From NCBI GenBank assembly GCA_035293945.1, contig DATGLV010000038.1, positions 1-64,000 of the forward strand: a stretch of DNA of 64,000 bases, read 5' to 3'. Below the pieces are notes generated by a model. That model was not told where the DNA came from. It did not search any database and worked only from the letters and a program-made list of their open reading frames with translations. The stretch's first letter is position 1. Each line of letters starts with the position of its first letter. Source of the DNA: VAZQ01 sp035293945. Lineage in GTDB: Bacteria > Pseudomonadota > Alphaproteobacteria > Rhizobiales > Xanthobacteraceae. Made by a program: the position numbers and the translations under genes. Below, piece by piece: positions 7,349 through 16,700 of this stretch.

Positions 7349-10300
7349 ATGCCCTCGACGTTGTTTCATCCAGCGGTGGCGAGCTGGTTCGCGGACCGGT
7401 TCACTGTTCCGACCACAGCACAGGCGCGGGCCTGGCCGGCGATCCGGCAGGGCCGGCATGTCCTCATCTCGGCCCCAACCGGCTCCGGGAAGACTTTGGC
7501 GGCGTTCCTGGCCGCGATCGACGGTCTGGTGCGCCAGGGTCTCGAGGGCCGGCTCGGAGACAGGACCCAGGTCGTTTATGTCTCCCCGCTCAAGGCGCTC
7601 TCAAATGATATTGAGCGGAACCTGGAGGTGCCGCTCGCCGGAATCCGCGCGAGCTTGCGCGCGCGCGGCTTGCCGGAGATCGAGATCCGCACCAGCGTGC
7701 GCACCGGCGACACGACTTCGCGCGACCGCGATCGCATGCGGCGCAAGCCGCCGCACATCGTGGTCACGACGCCCGAGTCGCTCTATGTGCTGCTGGGCTC
7801 GGAATCCGGACGGGCGATGCTTGCCTCGACCCGCACCGTCATCGTCGATGAGATCCATGCGCTGGCGTCCAACAAGCGCGGCTCGCATCTCGCGGTTTCG
7901 CTCGAGCGCCTCGAGGCGCTCTGCGGAGATCGCCTGCAGCGCATCGGTCTCTCGGCGACTCAGAAGCCGATCGAGGAAGTCGCACGCTTTCTGGTAGGGG
8001 CGGGGGGAGGCGGACCTCCGACGCCGGACTGCACCATCATCGATACAGGCCATGTTCGCGAGCGCGACCTTGCACTCGAGCTCCCGACTTCGCCGCTCGA
8101 AGCGGTGATGTCCGCCGAGGTGTGGGAACAAGTCTACGGGTCCCTCGCCGAGCTGATCGAGGCGCATCGGACCACGCTGATCTTTGTCAACACACGCCGA
8201 CTTGCCGAGCGTGTGACGAGACATCTCTCCGAGCGGATCGGCGAGAGCAGCGTGGCGGCGCATCACGGCAGCCTCGCCAAGGAGCAGCGCCTCCGCGCCG
8301 AGCAGCGGCTCAAGCAAGGACAGCTGAAAGCGCTCGTCGCCACCGCTTCGCTCGAACTCGGCATCGACATCGGCGACGTCGATCTGGTCTGCCAGCTTGG
8401 ATCGCCGCGCTCGATTGCGACCTTCCTGCAGCGGGTCGGCCGCTCGGGCCATGGCGTCACCAGAACGCCGAAAGGCAGGTTGTTTCCGCTGTCCCGTGAC
8501 GAGCTGGTGGAATGCGCGGCGCTCATCGACAGCGTCCGCCGCGGCGAGCTTGATCGTGTCAACATCCGGCAGCAACCGCTCGACGTGCTCGCGCAGCAGA
8601 TCGTGGCCGAGGTTGCGGCCCGTGAATGGCGGGAAGACGACCTCTACGCCGGCGTGCGCAAGGCGTGGCCGTACCGTGCGCTGTCGCGCGAAGATTTCTC
8701 CGCCGTGGTCCGCATGTTGACTGACGGCTTCAGCACGCGTCGCGGCCGGCGCGGTGCCCTCGTCCATCATGACGCCGTCAACCACGTGCTGCGTGGCCGC
8801 CGCGGCACCCGGCTGACGGCGCTGACCTCTGGCGGCACAATTCCCGACAACGCTGATTATCAGGTGCTGCTCGAGCCCGAGAGTGTCGTGATCGGCAGTG
8901 TCAACGAGGATTTCGCCGTCGAAAGCCTTGCCGGCGATATATTCCAGCTCGGCAACAAGAGTTACCGCATCATGCGGGTCGAGCGCGGGGTGGTGCGGGT
9001 CGAGGACGCGCACGGGCAGGCGCCGACGATCCCATTCTGGCTGGGGGAAGCGCCTGGCCGCACTGATGAGCTCTCGGAATCGGTGTCGCGGTTGCGGGCG
9101 GAGATCGCCGAGCACCTCAAGGACGATAAGACCGGCGAGACCGCGCGGCGATTGCTTATCGAACAGGTCGGTATCTTGGCCGTCGCGGCGGAGCAGGTCG
9201 TCGAATATCTCGCCGCCGCGCATGCGGCGTTGAGCGATCTGCCGACGCACCGCACGATTGTGCTCGAGCGCTTCTTCGATGAGGCCGGCGGGATGCAGCT
9301 CGTCATCCATTCACCGTTTGGCAGCCGGATCAACCGCGCGTGGGGCCTGGCGCTGCGCAAGCGGTTCTGCCGCAAGTTCAATTTCGAGCTGCAGGCGGCG
9401 GCTACCGAGGACAATATCGTGCTGTCGCTGACCGCGGCGCACAGCTTCGACCTCGGCGACGTTCCGCGTTATCTCAACTCGGCGAGCGTCCGCAGTGTGC
9501 TGATCCAGGCGCTGCTTGACGCGCCGATGTTCAATGCGCGTTGGCGCTGGGTGGCGGGTGTCGCGTTGGCGCTGCCACGCTTCCGCGGCGGCCGCAGAGT
9601 GCCACCGCAGCTCGCCCGCATGGCCGCCGAGGACTTGATGGGCGCCGTGTTCCCGGATCAGATCGCCTGTGCGGAGAATCTCGTCGGCGAACGAGAAATC
9701 CCGGAGCATCCGCTGGTTCGCCAAGCGATCGCGGACTGCCTGACCGAAGCGATGGATATTGAGGGTCTGGAGCGGCTGTTGCGCGGGCTGGAATCCGGAT
9801 GCATCAAGGTGATCACACGCGAGCTGACCGAGCCGTCGCCTCTGGCGGTCGAAGTCCTCTCGGCGCGTCCTTATGCGTATCTCGACGATGCACCGCTGGA
9901 GGAGCGTCGCACCCAGGCCGTGATGAGCCGCCGCTGGCTCGCACCTGAAGACGCGGCCGATCTCGGGCAGCTCGATTCCCAGGCGATAGACCGCGTTCGC
10001 GCCGAAGCCTGGCCGGAGGCTGCGAGTGCCGATGAGCTCCACGACGCGCTGGTCTGGCTCGGATTCCTGAGCGCGCAGGAAGTCGACGCGCAACCGGGCT
10101 GGAGCAGTCTCTTGCGCGAGCTTGCGAGCCAGAAACGCGTGGCGCGGCTCGAGCTGCCGCAGATGAGCCTGTGGATCGCGGCCGAGCGATGGCCGCAGGT
10201 CCGTGCGCTCTTCCCGCTTGCGAAAGCCGAGCCGGCCGTCCAGGCGCCCGTGGAATACGAGAGCATTGAGTGGTCAGCCGACGCCGCGCTGGTCGAGATC

Positions 10301-11722
10301 ATGCGCGGTCGCCTGGAGGGCCTGGGTCCGGTGACGGCGACCGGATTGGCGGCGCCGCTCGGTCTCGCGGCCGATGGCATCGCGCCAGCACTCGCGCAGC
10401 TCGAGGCCGAGGGCTTTGCATTGCGTGGCCGCTTCACGTCCGGCGCTGACACCGAGGAATGGTGTGAGCGGCGCCTGCTGGCGCGCATTCATCACTATAC
10501 GGTCAAGCGGCTGCGGGCCGAGATCGAGCCCGTCGCGGCGCGTGATTATCTTCGCTTCCTGCTGGACTGGCAGCGCGCCACTGCCGACGCGCGCATGGAA
10601 GGTCCGCAGGCCGTCGATGAGATTGTGGGACAACTTGAGGGCTTCGAGGCGCCGGCCGGCGCGTGGGAAAGCGAGATCCTCCCGGCTCGGCTCGCCGGCT
10701 ACAAGGCAGGATGGCTCGACCGCCGTTGTCTGGCCGGCCAGCTGACGTGGGCCCGCCTCCGGCCCCGTCAACCGCGGCCGAACGGCACTCAAGGGCGGCC
10801 CACCCCGCTGCGCACCACGCCAATTACACTGCTGGTGCGCCGCCATCTGCCGGTCTGGGCTTCGATCTCCGATGTCGGAACGGCGCCCACTCCGAGTCCG
10901 CGCGCCGCGGCCGTAGTCGATTGGATCAGGCAGAACGGGGCCTCGTTCTTTGACGAGGTGATGCAGGGCACCGGCCTCTTGCGGTCCCAGCTCGAAGAGG
11001 GGCTGGCGGAGCTGGTCGCGCTGGGCCTTGTGACGTCCGACAGCTTTGCGGGCCTGCGCGCGCTCCTGGTGCCCTCCGAGCTGCGCAAGCTCTCGTCCAC
11101 AGGGCGGCGACGGCGGCGCACCGTCGACTTCGGCATGGAGGAGGCCGGCCGGTGGTCCCTCGCGCGCCATGCCCGGCCGACAACTACGCCGGACACCGGT
11201 GCAATCGAGCATGTGGCGCGCGTGCTGCTGCGCCGCTACGGCGTGGTGTTCTGGCGCCTGCTCGAGCACGAGGCGAGTTGGCTGCCGCCTTGGCGCGATC
11301 TGTTGCGCGTCTATCGGCGCCTCGAAGGGCGCGGCGAGATTCGCGGCGGCCGGTTCGTCGCCGGCTTTTCCGGAGAGCAGTTCGCATTGCCTGAGGCCGT
11401 TGCGGCCTTGCGCGAGACTCGACGCAAGCCGCGCAACGGCGCCTTCGTGTCGCTCTCTGCTGCCGATCCGCTTAATCTCGTGGGCACGCTGACACCCGGG
11501 CCGAAGCTGCCGGCGCTGAGCGGCAACCGCGTGCTCTATCGGGACGGCGTGCCGGTCGCCACCCTGACGGCCGGCGAGGTGCAGCTGCTCGAAGAGATGG
11601 ATGCCCGCACCGAATGGGAAGCCCGCAAGGCCCTGCTGCGTGCGGCTATTCCCTCACCACCGATCTCTCCCGGAGATTTGTTGCGATCAGGAAACGAAGC
11701 TGAAGCCGCGCGCCTTCGATGA
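7349..11722 (+). CDS. lhr: Lhr, long ATP-dependent helicase
   Basis: A 1457-residue superfamily-2 helicase, close to the length of E. coli Lhr. Walker A APTGSGKT is at 42-49, motif Ic/TPES near 141-144, DEIH at 167-170, SAT at 202-204 and motif VI QRVGRSGHG near 360. The DEAD/DEAH core is followed by the winged-helix and beta-barrel Lhr core (to about 850) and a long Lhr C-terminal domain. Lhr proteins translocate 3'-to-5' on single-stranded DNA and unwind RNA:DNA hybrids; they are linked to DNA repair. It lies 7 kb from Ku/LigD without a direct operon link. No frameshift is visible. Start ATG 7349 gives MPSTLFHPAVASWF, the usual family N-terminus. Confidence 0.95.
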   Translation: MPSTLFHPAVASWFADRFTVPTTAQARAWPAIRQGRHVLISAPTGSGKTLAAFLAAIDGLVRQGLEGRLGDRTQVVYVSPLKALSNDIERNLEVPLAGIRASLRARGLPEIEIRTSVRTGDTTSRDRDRMRRKPPHIVVTTPESLYVLLGSESGRAMLASTRTVIVDEIHALASNKRGSHLAVSLERLEALCGDRLQRIGLSATQKPIEEVARFLVGAGGGGPPTPDCTIIDTGHVRERDLALELPTSPLEAVMSAEVWEQVYGSLAELIEAHRTTLIFVNTRRLAERVTRHLSERIGESSVAAHHGSLAKEQRLRAEQRLKQGQLKALVATASLELGIDIGDVDLVCQLGSPRSIATFLQRVGRSGHGVTRTPKGRLFPLSRDELVECAALIDSVRRGELDRVNIRQQPLDVLAQQIVAEVAAREWREDDLYAGVRKAWPYRALSREDFSAVVRMLTDGFSTRRGRRGALVHHDAVNHVLRGRRGTRLTALTSGGTIPDNADYQVLLEPESVVIGSVNEDFAVESLAGDIFQLGNKSYRIMRVERGVVRVEDAHGQAPTIPFWLGEAPGRTDELSESVSRLRAEIAEHLKDDKTGETARRLLIEQVGILAVAAEQVVEYLAAAHAALSDLPTHRTIVLERFFDEAGGMQLVIHSPFGSRINRAWGLALRKRFCRKFNFELQAAATEDNIVLSLTAAHSFDLGDVPRYLNSASVRSVLIQALLDAPMFNARWRWVAGVALALPRFRGGRRVPPQLARMAAEDLMGAVFPDQIACAENLVGEREIPEHPLVRQAIADCLTEAMDIEGLERLLRGLESGCIKVITRELTEPSPLAVEVLSARPYAYLDDAPLEERRTQAVMSRRWLAPEDAADLGQLDSQAIDRVRAEAWPEAASADELHDALVWLGFLSAQEVDAQPGWSSLLRELASQKRVARLELPQMSLWIAAERWPQVRALFPLAKAEPAVQAPVEYESIEWSADAALVEIMRGRLEGLGPVTATGLAAPLGLAADGIAPALAQLEAEGFALRGRFTSGADTEEWCERRLLARIHHYTVKRLRAEIEPVAARDYLRFLLDWQRATADARMEGPQAVDEIVGQLEGFEAPAGAWESEILPARLAGYKAGWLDRRCLAGQLTWARLRPRQPRPNGTQGRPTPLRTTPITLLVRRHLPVWASISDVGTAPTPSPRAAAVVDWIRQNGASFFDEVMQGTGLLRSQLEEGLAELVALGLVTSDSFAGLRALLVPSELRKLSSTGRRRRRTVDFGMEEAGRWSLARHARPTTTPDTGAIEHVARVLLRRYGVVFWRLLEHEASWLPPWRDLLRVYRRLEGRGEIRGGRFVAGFSGEQFALPEAVAALRETRRKPRNGAFVSLSAADPLNLVGTLTPGPKLPALSGNRVLYRDGVPVATLTAGEVQLLEEMDARTEWEARKALLRAAIPSPPISPGDLLRSGNEAEAARLR

Positions 11723-11864
11723 GCGGAGCCACGGGCATTTACGCGATGCCGTTACGCTTGGCGCCGCTGCGCGCGCGCGATCACATAAGTGCGTGTGCTT
11801 GACGACGCCGTCTAATTATCGAACAAATGGCCATCCGCTGTGTCGGCGAAATAAAGGGTGAGTC

Positions 11865-12803
11865 ATGAGGGGCTTCATTGCGCTCTTGCTGCTGGCATCG
11901 GCATCATCGATGGCGGCTGCAGCCTCGCGGCCCGACTGGGCATTTCCAACCAAGCCCGCTCAAGCCGTGCCGGCTCAGCCCGACGACGGCAAGCCCAAGC
12001 AGGTTGCGGGCAGCAGCAAGTCGTACACACAGAAGCAGATCGACGATCCGATGAACCCGCCGGACTGGTTCCCGGACGAGCATCCGCCGATGCCGCAGGT
12101 GGTGGCCCATGGCGGCGCCTCCGGGGTGCGCGCCTGCATCGGCTGCCACCTCCCTACCGGGCTCGGGCATCCGGAGAATTCGCGGGTGCCCGGCGGCACG
12201 GCCGCCTATCTGCTGCACCAGTTGGCGGACTTTCGCAGTGGCGCCCGCAAAGGCGAAGCCGGCGGGGCCATGGTCACCATCGCCAAAGGCTTGACCGAGG
12301 ACGAGATGAAGGCCGCGGTCGGCTATTTCTCCAGCCTCAAGCCGGCCCCATGGACCCGGGTGGTCGAGACCGACACGGTGCCGAAGAGTTACTTCAAAGG
12401 GACGGCGCGCCTGCCATTGCCCGATGGCGGGACCGAGCCGATCGGCAATCGCATTATCGAGTTGCCGGAAGATCTGGCTCGGTTCGAGATGCGCGATCCT
12501 CATTCGGGCTTCGTTTCGTATGTCCCGGTGGGTGCGCTCGCCAAGGGCGAAGCCCTGGTGAAGACCGGGGGCGGGGGTACGACGCTCCCGTGCGCGATCT
12601 GTCACGGTCCGGACCTCAAGGGCATCGGCGACGTGCCGGGCATCGCCGGCCGCTCGCCCGGCACCATCGCGCGCCAGCTCTATTACATTCAAACCGGCGA
12701 CCGCGCAGCGCCGGCCGCGGCCTTGATGAAAGGTGTGGTCGAGAAATTGAGCGGCGACGACATCTTGGCGATCTCGGCTTACGTCGCATCACGCGAGCCG
12801 TGA
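11865..12803 (+). CDS. Di-haem c-type cytochrome
   Basis: A 312-residue periplasmic electron carrier. A signal peptide (MRGFIALLLLASASSMAAAA) is followed by two haem-binding motifs, CIGCH at 91-95 and CAICH at 243-247, each in a cytochrome-c-like domain, as in cytochrome c4-type proteins. Met ligands are plausible but were not assigned. The ATG follows AAAGGGTGA. It is a single gene ending before a strong terminator at 12931. The redox partner is unknown; no oxidase or dehydrogenase is adjacent, and cytochromes of this form often serve periplasmic dehydrogenases. Confidence 0.9.
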   Translation: MRGFIALLLLASASSMAAAASRPDWAFPTKPAQAVPAQPDDGKPKQVAGSSKSYTQKQIDDPMNPPDWFPDEHPPMPQVVAHGGASGVRACIGCHLPTGLGHPENSRVPGGTAAYLLHQLADFRSGARKGEAGGAMVTIAKGLTEDEMKAAVGYFSSLKPAPWTRVVETDTVPKSYFKGTARLPLPDGGTEPIGNRIIELPEDLARFEMRDPHSGFVSYVPVGALAKGEALVKTGGGGTTLPCAICHGPDLKGIGDVPGIAGRSPGTIARQLYYIQTGDRAAPAAALMKGVVEKLSGDDILAISAYVASREP

Positions 12804-12930
12804 CGGCTAATTTGCTCGCGAGCGTCAAGCGAGTGGCGCGTTCCTGTTCCTTCATGCTCGTTCATGCGCTTCATGCTTGACAGCTCGCGCGCACCGAGGC
12901 ATTGACGAAATTGAAACTGATGATTTGCGC

Positions 12931-12959
12931 CCGGCCGGAACACCGCGCCGGTTTTTTTT
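12931..12959 (+). terminator. Rho-independent terminator after the cytochrome gene
   Basis: A GC-rich hairpin, CCGGCCGG and CCGCGCCGG with one bulged base and an AACA loop, is followed by eight T residues at 12952-12959. It is oriented to end transcription of the cytochrome gene, 128 bases downstream of its stop. Confidence 0.85.
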
Positions 12960-13277
12960 GATTCATGTTGCGGCAGATCGCGCTGCCATCCTGCGTCAGG
13001 TGCATGGCCGCAACACGTCGTATGAGCCCACTCATTGTTATTTCGTTGTTAAAAACAATGGCACGAGTCTGGAGCCATGCATTTCTGTTTGGTTGCGTGC
13101 GCAATTCGGTTCGCGCCCGCTTGTGCATTCCATGGGGCAGCTGCAGCAGACCGGCGGGATCGCCGCCCGCACCATGACCGGCAAAAAAATCGTACGTCCT
13201 ATTCGGCGGGCTCACGCGTAGATCAGACAGGCGGCGGCAATAGGAGGGTTGCCGCTGGTGCGATCAAGCCCTGTTGC
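12960..13277. other. Gap with no supported gene
   Basis: Open frames of 70-114 codons exist on both strands, but none has a ribosome site, family resemblance or consistent codon bias. No promoter, repeat or RNA was recognised. Confidence 0.5.
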
Positions 13278-13565
13278 TCAAGCAGCGGAAAAATCGCGGC
13301 CGTTGCGCATCAGGGTGAGGAGCCCCCCGGGCACCGGAAGAGCCTTGAAGACAGCCCCTGTGTCGCGGTTCTTCACGACAAAATCATCGAGCGAGAGCTC
13401 CGCGGTCTGCGGCTCTTGGAACCCGTCTGCCACTCCGGGACATTCAAGCGCCAGCAGCCGGCAGTGGCCCTTTAGATTGTTATGCGTTACCGTCTGGTGG
13501 CTTCGCGTCTTGGATTCGGCCTCTTGAAATCCAGCTGGGGGATGCGCCTCGCAAGGGGGCGCCAA
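13278..13565 (-). CDS. Possible small hypothetical protein
   Basis: The last 45 codons, ending LSLDDFVVKNRDTGAVFKALPVPGGLLTLMRNGRDFSAA, have high third-position GC like neighbouring real genes and look protein-like. The N-terminal part (from 13565) is less convincing, no clear ribosome site precedes any start, and no family is recognised. It may be a remnant of a longer gene or chance. Confidence 0.3.
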   Translation of the reverse strand: MAPPCEAHPPAGFQEAESKTRSHQTVTHNNLKGHCRLLALECPGVADGFQEPQTAELSLDDFVVKNRDTGAVFKALPVPGGLLTLMRNGRDFSAA

Positions 13566-13716
13566 TCGTTAGAACGGCAATGAGCAGGGCGATGGCTGAA
13601 CCGCCTCGCGCGCGCCCGTCCCAACGGACGGCGTCGAAGGCGCGCTTGATTCCCAAATTTCAGCTCTGTCCGTCAGGTGACCGCGAGGCTGGGCGCTTGC
13701 GGCCCAGGAGCCACTC

Positions 13717-16700
13717 ATGAACATCGAGGTTTCCTTCGACCAGAGCATCAGCAGCCTGCCGTCTGGGTTCGTCAACGCCGTCGATTACGTGGTGAGCTAC
13801 TTCGACAATCTCTTCACCGCTCCGGTCACGCTCAACATAGCGGTAGGCTACGGCGAGATCGATGGTCAGGCGTTGGCGGCGAACGCGCTCGGCGAGAGCC
13901 TGCCCGGGATCAATGGTCAAGCCGGCTACGTGTATATTGCGGATTATACGCAGACCCGAAACGCATTGCTGGCGCAGAACGCTCCAGGGGCCTCCACTCT
14001 GCCGTCGAGCTCTCCGGCTCCCGGCAGCTTGTTGATGACCGCCGCCGAAGCGCAGGCGCTCGGCCTGGCGCCGGCCGACGCTGGGATTGACGGCTGGGTC
14101 GGGTTCAGCTCGGTCCCGAATACTTTCAGTTACGCGATCGGCACGAAGCCGCCATCGACCGAGTATTATTTCGTGGGTGTCGTCGAGCATGAGATAACGG
14201 AGGTGATGGGGCGCACGTCATTCCTCGACAGTGCTCCAAGTTATTATTCCGTAATGGATCTTTTTCGCTACGCGGCGCCCGGCGTTCGTCAGCTCGGGAC
14301 CGGTGCAGCTGCATACTTCTCGATCGATAACGGCAACACTAATCTGGACAATTGGAACAACTATCAAACCGGAAACACGGGAGATTTGGGCGATTGGGCG
14401 CCTAGCGCCAGCAACGACGCTGTCGACGACAACAGCAACCCGGGCGTGATCAATCAATTCACGGCGAGTGACGTCACCTTGATGAAGGCACTCGGCTGGA
14501 CCGCGAATGTCGTGACACAGACGCTGCCGGCCTCGCTCAGCGGAAACGAGAATTCGCCCATTGCTCTGAGCGGCATCTCGATCGCATCCGCCATCACAGG
14601 CGACACGCTGACGACGACGCTTGCCGTGTCGCACGGCACCATCACGATCGGAACTCCCGGCAGCGCACAAGTCACCGGCAATGGTTCGAACTCTGTGAGC
14701 GTGGTGGGGACTGCAGCCGCGATCAATGCGGCGCTGGCAACCGCGAATTACAACAGCAATACCGACTATTATGGCGGCGACAGCCTTTCGGTCACGAGCA
14801 CGGACGGCAGTGGCAACACATCGGGGCTCAATTCGAGTGCCATCAACATCGCCGATACGGCGATAATCTCGGAGACGGCGCCGACCTCGCTGACCGGTAA
14901 CGAGAACACAGCCATCTCGCTTGCCGGCGTGTCGATTGCTGATTCGCCCAATTCCGGGGATACGTTGACCACGCTGCTGGCCGTCTCCCACGGCACCATC
15001 ACGGTCGGAAGTCCCGGCAGTGCGCAGGTCACCGGCAATGGCTCCGCCTCGGTGAAGGTGGTGGGATCAGCGGCGGCAATCAACGCGGCGCTGGCGACCA
15101 CGAATTACGCCGGCAATGCCAATTATTCCGGCAGTGACAGCCTCTCGGTGACCATCACAGACGCTGGTGGCCGCACCTCGGGAGCTAGCGTCGTGCCGAT
15201 CACGATCAACGCTCCGGCTCTCACAGTCGCGGTCGGGATCGACAACACCGATGTGAACATCGTCCACGATACCGGGACCGTTACATTTGCATTCAGCCAG
15301 GCGCCAACTGAATTTGTGCTGTCCGACGTCACCTGCGCGGATGGAACGCTCAGCAATTTCTCCGGCTCCGGCACGACTTACACGGCGACGTTTACGGCCA
15401 ATGCCGGAATTCAAGACAACAAAGCCACGGTGGCGGTGATCCCAGGCAGCTACCATGATGCGAGCCTGACTCCGGGCAGCGGCGGGAGCACGCCTCCTTT
15501 TACGGTCGACACTGTTGCTCCGACGGTTACCGCAGTGACAGCCTCGCCCACCAGCGGGGACGAGAATTCGGGCACCAACATCACGCTCAACCTCACTTTC
15601 TCCGAAGCCGTGACGATCTCCGGAACACCCGCCTTGCTGCTGAACGACGGTGCCACGGCGATCTACCAGGGCGGCTCAGGCACAAACGTGCTGACATTCG
15701 TCTACCCGGTGGCCGATGCACAAAACACACCAGCACTGGCGGTGATCGGGAGCAATCTGAACGGCTCCTCGATCGGCATTGCCGACCTCGACGGCAATGA
15801 GGCCGATCTCTCAGACGCCAACGTCACATTCCAGGGCCTGGAGGTCGGAGCGACGGTTCAATCGGTTGCCTGCAACCCGCCTTCGGCAGACTTGGGCCCG
15901 GGCAAGGTCGTTACATTCACGGTGATGATGAGCGAGCCGGTCGTTGTCGCCGGGGGGCCGCCGTCGCTGGGGCTGAACGATGGCGGAACGGCTGCGTATA
16001 AGAGCGGTTCAGGCACGAATGTTCTCAGCTTCGCCTACACGGTCGGGGCGCTCGGGTCGGGACAGAACACGCCGGCTTTGGCGGTCACCGGGCTCAATCT
16101 GAATGGCGCGACGATCTACGATTCCGGCGTGGCGGCCGACATCGCCAGTCTTTCAGGGGTCACCACATTCGCGACAGGCCCACAGGTCGACACCACCGCT
16201 CCGACCGTGGCATCGGTCATCGCCAATCCGGCCAACGCCGATCTCGATGCCGGGAGCCTCGTGTCGCTGACGGTGACGTTCAGTGAAAATGTGAACGTGA
16301 CGGGGACGCCCTATCTTTCGCTCAACGACGGCGGCAGGGCCTACTACGCCGGCGGGAGCGGCAGCAATGCTCTGACGTTCACCTATGCGGTGGCGGCCGG
16401 TCAGAATACCGGTGACCTGACCATTACCGGGAGTTACCTCAACGGTGGCACCATCCGGGATCTAGCGGGGAACAATGCCGTCCTGATGGGTGCTGTCGTC
16501 AATCCGACCGGGACATTGCAGATCGACACCAAGGCGCCTGCGGTCACCGCGCGACTTGCCAGCGACACCGGTGTTTCCAGCAGCGACCACATCACCGATA
16601 ATGACGCGCTGGCCGGTGGCGGTGACCCAAACGCCATCGTGCACTTCACTGTGGATGGCAGCGCGGTGGCCGCGATCGCCACGGCGAGCAGCACGGGCGC

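Noticed and set aside
7601..9310. 569-codon open frame opposite lhr
   Set aside because: Antisense shadow of the helicase core.
12877..13221. 114-codon frames on both strands in the gap after the cytochrome
   Set aside because: The plus-strand frame runs through the terminator at 12931-12959 and has no ribosome site or family; the minus-strand frame is its mirror.
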